This document shows positions 59,584-64,000 of a stretch of DNA of 64,000 nucleotides, piece after piece. The number at the start of each line of letters is the position of its first letter. The stretch's first letter is position 1. Source of the stretch: Albimonas marina (lineage in GTDB: Bacteria > Pseudomonadota > Alphaproteobacteria > Rhodobacterales > Rhodobacteraceae); NCBI RefSeq assembly GCF_029223255.1, contig NZ_JARHUC010000005.1:186001-250000 (forward strand). Reading direction: 5' to 3'. Below the pieces are notes generated by a model. That model saw only the letters and a program-made list of their open reading frames with translations, made no database searches and was not told where the DNA came from. The position numbers and the translations under genes are program-made.

Positions 59584-60351
59584 ATGGACCTCGCCCTGCG
59601 CCATGTCTCGCATCGCTACAACGGGGTGGAGGTCCTGCGCGACATCTCCTTCGAGGCGCCGGCGGGGCGCATCGTGTGCCTGGTCGGCCCCTCGGGCTGC
59701 GGCAAGTCCACCCTTCTGCGGTTCCTCGGCGGGCTGGAGCGGCCGGACGCGGGCGAGGTGCTGCAGGCGGGCGATCCGCCGCCGGGGAGCCTCAACCCGC
59801 TGACCTACGTCTTCCAGGATTTCGCCCTGCTGCCCTGGCGCACGGCGCGGGGCAACGTCTCGCTGGCGCTGGAGGACCATCGCCTGCCGCGGCGCGAGCG
59901 CGAGGCGATCATCGCCGACGTGCTGGCGCGCACCGGGCTTTCGGACTTCGCCGACGCCTTGCCCCGTCAGCTGTCGGGGGGCATGAAGCAGCGGGTGGCG
60001 ATCGCCCGGGCGCTGGCCGTGCGCCCCGCCTGCCTGCTGATGGACGAGCCGCTCTCGGCGCTCGACAGCCAGACGCGGGAGCTGCTGCTCGACGACCTGC
60101 AGTCGCTGTGGGAGCGGGAGCGCTTCGGCGCGGTCTACGTCACCCACAACCTCGCCGAGGCGGTGCGCCTGGGCCACCAGGTGGTGGTGCTCTCGCGCCG
60201 CCCCGGGCAGGTGCGCGAGGTGGTCGAGATCGACATGCCCCTGACCGAGCGCAAGGCCCGCGCCGGGGAGCTGGAGGCCCACCAGCGCCGCCTGTGGGAG
60301 CTGATGCGCGAGGAGGCGATGGCCGCCGACCAGGAGATCGCCGATGTCTGA
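59584..60351 (+). CDS. ABC transporter ATP-binding protein, nitrate/sulfonate/taurine type
   Basis: 255 residues. Walker A LVGPSGCGKSTLLRFLGGL, Q-loop YVFQDFALLPWRTARGNVSLAL, signature QLSGGMKQRVAIARALAVRPACLLMDEPLSALDSQTRELLLDDL and H-loop VYVTHNLAEAVRLGHQVVVLSRRPGQVREVVEIDMP, the last being typical of the SsuB/TauB/NrtD group. Start MDLALRHVSHRYNGVEVLRDI is set by GGAGGAG in the last repeat unit; an in-frame upstream MAGVRAG start lies inside the repeat array. It overlaps the permease gene by eight bases. Confidence 0.94.
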   Translation: MDLALRHVSHRYNGVEVLRDISFEAPAGRIVCLVGPSGCGKSTLLRFLGGLERPDAGEVLQAGDPPPGSLNPLTYVFQDFALLPWRTARGNVSLALEDHRLPRREREAIIADVLARTGLSDFADALPRQLSGGMKQRVAIARALAVRPACLLMDEPLSALDSQTRELLLDDLQSLWERERFGAVYVTHNLAEAVRLGHQVVVLSRRPGQVREVVEIDMPLTERKARAGELEAHQRRLWELMREEAMAADQEIADV

Positions 60352-61243
60352 GGCCACGTCGCCCTCCGCCCGTCCCACCATCCCCGCGGCCGGGGCCGCG
60401 CCCGGGACTCCTTCGGCCGGGGCCGCGCCGGACGACGCCGCGGTCGCCGCCGGCGCGCAGGCGCTGCGGCCGGTGCCGTTCCGGGGCGGCGGCTTCCGAC
60501 CGATGCCGCGCCGGGGCGTGGGCCTCGCGGTCTTCGCGCTGCTGATCGCGGCGTGGGAGGTGGGCTCGCGGCTGGGCTGGATCAGCCCCATCGTGCTGCC
60601 CGCCCCGTCCGAGGCGCTGGACGCCTTCGTGAACCTCGCGGCCTCGGGGCAGCTTGTGCTGCACCTCCAGGCCTCGCTGTCGCGGCTGGTGCAGGGGTGG
60701 GTGTTCGGCACCCTGCTGGGCGTGGCGGTGGGCTTCGCGGCGGGGCTGTTCAGCCTGGCGCGGGCGGGGATCGTGCCGCTGGTGGCGGCGTTCTTCCCGA
60801 TCCCCAAGATCGCGCTGCTGCCGCTGTTCATCATCTGGTTCGGGATCGGCGAGGAATCCAAGGTCGCCACGATCCTGTTCGGCACGTTCTTCCCCACGGT
60901 GATCGCGGTCTACGGAGGCGTGGACGGCGTGGACCGGGGGCTGGTGAGGATGGGCCAGAGCTTCGGCCTGAGCCGCTGGTCGATCGTGCGCAAGATCATC
61001 CTGCCCGGCGCGATGCCCGCGATCCTGTCGGGGTTCCGGATCTCGGCCTCGATCGCGATCATCCTGCTGACGGCGGCGGAGATGATCGGGGCGGAATACG
61101 GCATCGGCGCCTACGTGCTGCTGGCCGGCAACCTGATGGCGACGGATCAGCTGGTGGCGGGGGTGGCGATGCTGTCGATCCTCGGCCTGACGGTGAGCTG
61201 GCTGATCGGGCGGCTGGAGAAGCGGGTGCTGCGCTGGCGGTGA
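60344..61243 (+). CDS. ABC transporter permease, nitrate/sulfonate/taurine type
   Basis: 299 residues. After an unusual Ala/Pro/Gly-rich cytoplasmic start of about 60 residues, the core has about six membrane helices with WEVGSRLGWISPIVLPAPSEALDAF (family N-box), LQASLSRLVQGWVFGTLLGVAVGF, AAFFPIPKIALLPLFIIWFGIGEESKVATILFGTFFPTVIAVYGGVDGVDRGLVRMGQSFGLSRWSIVRKIILPGAMPAILSGFRIS (EAA loop). The end RLEKRVLRWR is typical of SsuC/TauC. The substrate is not determined. It is the last gene of the operon; a copy of the 27-bp hairpin repeat starts six bases after its stop. Confidence 0.93.
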   Translation: MSEATSPSARPTIPAAGAAPGTPSAGAAPDDAAVAAGAQALRPVPFRGGGFRPMPRRGVGLAVFALLIAAWEVGSRLGWISPIVLPAPSEALDAFVNLAASGQLVLHLQASLSRLVQGWVFGTLLGVAVGFAAGLFSLARAGIVPLVAAFFPIPKIALLPLFIIWFGIGEESKVATILFGTFFPTVIAVYGGVDGVDRGLVRMGQSFGLSRWSIVRKIILPGAMPAILSGFRISASIAIILLTAAEMIGAEYGIGAYVLLAGNLMATDQLVAGVAMLSILGLTVSWLIGRLEKRVLRWR

Positions 61244-61248
61244 GGGGG

Positions 61249-61275
61249 GCGGCGCATTGAAATGCGCCCTACGGG
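61249..61275. repeat. 27-bp hairpin repeat, copy 2 of 2
   Basis: Identical over 27 bases to 9140-9166; stem GGCGCAT/ATGCGCC, loop TGAA (hairpin 61251-61268). It follows the permease gene stop directly. Confidence 0.75.
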
Positions 61276-61396
61276 CCGGCGCCCGGGCGAGGACCGCGCC
61301 CTCGCGGGGGCTTGACCCCTGCCGGCCGGCCGGTCGACCCTCCGCCCCGGGCGCGTCCCCTGCCCGCCCAGCGACGCGGCCGCGCGAGACGGCCGG

Positions 61397-62431
61397 ATGG
61401 AGGATCCCCCCTTGAGCGACAGAACCGTGCGCGCCGCCGTCTGCACCGCGCTGACCGGCCCCGACGCCGTGCGCATCCAGGACTGGACCAGCCGCGCCCC
61501 CGGACCGGGCGAGGTGCGCCTGAAGCTCGCCGCCGCCTCGGCCAACTACCCCGACCTGCTGATGACCCGCGGCCTCTACCAGCACCGGGCCGAGCCGCCC
61601 TTCGTGCCGGGGCTGGAGGCGGCGGGCACGATCCTGGACGTGGGCGAGGGCGTCACGGGCTGGGCGCCAGGCGACCGGGCGGTGGCGATGGTGGGCGCGG
61701 CGGGCGCGGGCTTCGCCGAGGAGACGACGGTGAAGGCCTCGTCCCTGCTGCCCACGCCCGAGGGGATGTCGGACGCGGCCGCGGCCTCGCTCTACGTCGG
61801 GCACTACACCGGCTATGTCGGCGTGGTGGACCGCGGGCGGCTGCAGCCGCACGAGACGATGGTGGTCTTCGGCGCGGCGGGCGGCGTGGGGCTGGGCGCG
61901 GTGCAGATCGGGCTGGCGCTGGGGGCCACGGTGATCGCCACCGGCTCGACCGAGGCCAAGCGCGAGATGCTGCGCGCCGAGGGGGTGCAGCACGTGCTGG
62001 ACCCCGCCGACCCGCAGCTGCGCGAGAAGATCAAGGAGATCGGGGGCGGGGGCGTGGACCTGGTCTACGATCCGGTCAACGGCGCGATGTTCGACCTCGG
62101 GCTGCGGGTGCTGCGCCCCGAGGGGCGGCTGGCGGTGATCGGCTTCACCGGCGCAGGCGCGGAGAGCGACAAGTCGACGATCCGGCCGGCGCCCTCGAAC
62201 ATCGTGCTGATCAAGGAGATCGAGATCGTGGGCGTGCGCGCCGGCCAGTTCGGCCGCCGCCACCCCGAGAAGCTGGCCGAGGCCTGGGCCCGGATGGGCG
62301 AATGGCACGCGCAGGGCAAGCTGAACCCGCATGTCTCGCGCCTGTTCCCCCTCGACCAGGCCGCCGACGCGCTGCGCGCGCTGGAGGATCGCGGCGTGGT
62401 GGGCAAGATCGCGGTGACGATGGAGGGCTGA
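61397..62431 (+). CDS. Zinc-independent NADPH:quinone oxidoreductase (MDR family)
   Basis: 344 residues. MDR fold without the zinc cysteines: AVCTALTGPDAVRIQDWTSRAPGPGEVRLKLAAASANYPDLLMTRGLYQHRAEPPFVPGLEAAGTILDVGEGV, nucleotide motif VFGAAGGVGLGAVQIGLALGATVIATG, and GGGGVDLVYDPVNGAMFDLGLRVLRPEGRLAVIGF. It would reduce quinones or other alpha,beta-unsaturated carbonyls with NADPH. ATG at 61397 is shown; a TTG at 61412 (frame MSDRTVRAAVC) has GGAGG eight bases upstream and may be the true start, which would remove five residues. No co-directional partner is close; imuB follows after 259 bases. Confidence 0.9.
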   Translation: MEDPPLSDRTVRAAVCTALTGPDAVRIQDWTSRAPGPGEVRLKLAAASANYPDLLMTRGLYQHRAEPPFVPGLEAAGTILDVGEGVTGWAPGDRAVAMVGAAGAGFAEETTVKASSLLPTPEGMSDAAAASLYVGHYTGYVGVVDRGRLQPHETMVVFGAAGGVGLGAVQIGLALGATVIATGSTEAKREMLRAEGVQHVLDPADPQLREKIKEIGGGGVDLVYDPVNGAMFDLGLRVLRPEGRLAVIGFTGAGAESDKSTIRPAPSNIVLIKEIEIVGVRAGQFGRRHPEKLAEAWARMGEWHAQGKLNPHVSRLFPLDQAADALRALEDRGVVGKIAVTMEG

Positions 62432-62545
62432 GGCCCGGGGAAGTGGGCGGCCGGGGCCGCCCCTCCCCCCGACAGATCCTGACAGGGGCCTCGCCGGGAG
62501 GCGCGAGGCGGGACTCGACAGGCGGGGGTCGGGCGGGGAGAATGA

Positions 62546-62560
62546 GAACATAAAGGGAAC
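62546..62560 (+). promoter_or_regulatory. LexA/SOS box upstream of imuB
   Basis: GAAC-ATAAAGG-GAAC, a direct repeat with seven-base spacer. This is the reverse complement of GTTC-N7-GTTC, the established LexA site of alphaproteobacteria such as Rhodobacter. It lies 131 bases before the imuB start and 115 after the oxidoreductase stop, in a patch of low GC content (AATGAGAACATAAAGGGAACG). It implies DNA-damage induction of imuB. Confidence 0.85.
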
Positions 62561-62690
62561 GAACGGGGCCGAGTCGTCCTGCGGGGCATCGCTCCGCGGG
62601 GTCGGCCCCCGGCGTTCCCGGACGGACGGGGAGCGGCCCGCGGGCCGCCCGCGCCGTCCTCGTTCCACAACCCCGGATGCCCGCGCCGCC

Positions 62691-64000
62691 ATGCCCGCAG
62701 AGCTGCCCTTCGCCGATCTGAACGACGACGCCCCGGGGAGGGGCGACTCCGGGACGGGAGGTCCGGCGGGGGCCGCCCGGGACCTCGCCGCGCCGCGGAC
62801 GGCCGCGGAGAGGGCGGAGCCCTTCGGGGCGGAGACTTCGCAGGAGGCCGCCCCCGGCGCGGCCGCCTCCCGGGGGGCCGTCTCCCGGGCTGGCGGGGGG
62901 CAGGAGGCCCGGCGAGGGCTCCATGCGCAGGGGACGGCCCGGAGCGCGGATCTCCCGGCCGCGGTTGGGGGCGCGGGCGCGGCGGGTGCCGCCCGGGCGA
63001 ACGCCTCCCCGGCGGGAGAGGCGCAGGAGACCGGGCGAGGGTTTCGCGCGAAGGCGGCGGCGCGGGCCGCGGATATGCCGGCCGCGTCCACCCGGCCCCC
63101 CGGTGGCGCAGCGGGCGCCGCCCAGGCGGACGTCTCCCGGGCGGGAGGGGCGCGGGACGCCTCGCGAGGGGTCCACGCGCAGAGGGCGGCCGCGCGGGCC
63201 GCGGATGTTCCGGCGGCGGCCGGGGGGGCGGCGAGGGAGGCGCCCCAGCGCCTCTCCGGCGGGCGGCGGATCCTGTGCCTGTGGCTGCCCCGGCTGGCGG
63301 CGGAGCGGGAGCTGCGGCGCGCGGGCGCGGCGCACCTGGGGCTGGGGGAGGTCGAGGAGGCCTTCGCGGTGGCCGAGGACGGGCCGGCGGGCCTGCGCCT
63401 GATCTCGTGCAACGCGGCCGCCGAGGCGGCGGGGCTGGGGCCCGGCATGGGGCTCGCCGACGCCCGCGCGATCCACCCCGCGCTCGCCACCCGGATGCGC
63501 GACCGGCTGGGCGAGGCGCGCTTCCGCGAGGGGCTGCTGCGCTGGGCGGGGCGGTTCTCGCCCTGGGTCGCGCCGGAGGCGCCCCCCGACACGCCGGAGC
63601 TGGCGGGGGAAGGGGGGCTCGCGCTCGACGTCACGGGCTGCGCGCACCTGTTCGGGGGCGAGGCCGCGATGGCCGCGCGCATGATCGAGGAACTGGCCGC
63701 CCTGGGGCTGAGCGCGCAGGCCGGCGTGGCCGACAGCCGCGGCGCGGCCTGGGCGCTGGCGCGCTGCGGGCTGGCGACGGCGGCGCCCGGGCAGGACGAC
63801 CCCGCCGACGCCCCCCTGCCCGGCCGCGACGGCGACGCGATCCGCCAGGACGCCCATGCGACGCGGGTGCGCTCGCCCTCGCGCAGCGGCCCCGCCGGCG
63901 GGGCGCCGCGGGGAAGCTGGGCGCGCCCGCGCGGGGCCGGGCGCCGGCCGCGGGGCGCGGAGGGCGCGCTGCAGGCCGTGCAGCAGGGCGCGGCGGCGAT
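62691..64000 (+). CDS. imuB: ImuB-type Y-family DNA polymerase-like protein, 3' truncated, with repetitive N-terminal extension
   Basis: The frame is open from ATG 62691 to the right edge. The conserved ImuB start RILCLWLPRLAAERELRRAG begins at 63267, where DinB has the catalytic D-x-D; here W-L-P replaces it, as in ImuB, which lacks polymerase activity. LISCNAAAEAAGLGPGMGLADARAIHPAL, GLALDVTGCAHLFGGEAAM and AGVADSRGAAWALARCG are family motifs. Before it are about 192 residues of Ala/Gly/Arg-rich sequence with three repeats (cores at 62913, 63036 and 63165, spacing 41-43 codons). A start nearer 63250 is possible. imuA, which normally precedes imuB, is absent here. Confidence 0.82.
   Translation, partial: MPAELPFADLNDDAPGRGDSGTGGPAGAARDLAAPRTAAERAEPFGAETSQEAAPGAAASRGAVSRAGGGQEARRGLHAQGTARSADLPAAVGGAGAAGAARANASPAGEAQETGRGFRAKAAARAADMPAASTRPPGGAAGAAQADVSRAGGARDASRGVHAQRAAARAADVPAAAGGAAREAPQRLSGGRRILCLWLPRLAAERELRRAGAAHLGLGEVEEAFAVAEDGPAGLRLISCNAAAEAAGLGPGMGLADARAIHPALATRMRDRLGEARFREGLLRWAGRFSPWVAPEAPPDTPELAGEGGLALDVTGCAHLFGGEAAMAARMIEELAALGLSAQAGVADSRGAAWALARCGLATAAPGQDDPADAPLPGRDGDAIRQDAHATRVRSPSRSGPAGGAPRGSWARPRGAGRRPRGAEGALQAVQQGAAA

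Noticed and set aside
59387-59803. Open frame reading GPAPAPASIF repeats, as a repeat protein
   Set aside because: It is the tandem 36-bp array read in the wrong frame and it runs out of frame into the ATPase gene. The ATPase motif content and ribosome site at 59571-59577 support the other frame.
62923-63402. Plus-strand frame in the imuB 5' region in another phase
   Set aside because: It lacks the ImuB core motif and runs against the phase that continues into the conserved RILCLWLPRLAAER region; frame 62691 onward is continuous.

Overview
The window is chromosomal DNA of very high GC content, with dense, often overlapping genes. It looks like an alphaproteobacterium of the Rhodobacterales (Rhodobacteraceae or Roseobacter type). 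The reasons are the division and cell-wall (dcw) cluster preceded by an UpsM-like leader, a GAAC-N7-GAAC SOS box (the alphaproteobacterial LexA site) ahead of imuB, an OlsB-type acyltransferase and a gatCA pair. No tRNA, rRNA, CRISPR array, transposase or phage module was found.

Layout, left half. 1-2454: end of a branched-chain amino-acid/amide ABC transporter (livF-like fragment, livH-like, livM-like). 2535-5386: a FecR-domain secreted protein overlapping a CHASE2/nucleotide-cyclase membrane protein. 5798-7738: a chemoreceptor. 7957-10708: glutathione-dependent formaldehyde dehydrogenase and a sodium:alanine symporter. 11002-14040: a NYN/LOTUS protein and phosphoglucomutase. 14336-16113: OlsB-like acyltransferase, MsrB and a small periplasmic protein.

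The core, 16237-36362 on the minus strand, is the dcw cluster. In transcription order it reads mraZ, rsmH, ftsL, ftsI, murE, murF, mraY, an AAA ATPase, murD, ftsW, murG, murC, an APC permease, murB, ddl, ftsQ, ftsA. Most junctions overlap by 1-4 bases, so the genes are probably translationally coupled. The usual next genes, ftsZ and lpxC, are absent. Upstream of mraZ is a leader of about 215 nt with its own promoter and an intrinsic terminator just before mraZ; it matches the architecture of the Rhodobacter sRNA UpsM. Behind it, on the same strand, lies rnpB (RNase P RNA, 36965-37374).

Right half. 37445-46141: AmpD-like amidase, a conserved GHRPCFECRR protein, RluB, a GNAT enzyme, TadA, a guanidinium exporter (Gdx/SugE) under a guanidine-II riboswitch, a UPF0173 hydrolase, a ceramidase-like membrane protein and gatCA. 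46410-49631: three poorly characterised proteins and a HAD phosphatase. 50164-54855: the glycine-cleavage operon gcvT-gcvH-gcvP under a tandem glycine riboswitch. 54921-57862: a methyltransferase and the ABC-F protein Uup. 58338-61243: a nitrate/sulfonate/taurine-type ABC transporter whose binding-protein gene is separated from the ATPase gene by five exact-period 36-bp palindromic repeats. 61397-64000: a quinone oxidoreductase and the start of an SOS-controlled imuB.

The most notable non-coding items are the UpsM-like leader, the two riboswitches, the SOS box, the 36-bp hairpin array, a pair of related 80-bp palindromic elements 37 kb apart, and a 27-bp hairpin repeat present twice. All readings are by eye; family names rest on recognised motifs, and no database or folding program was used.
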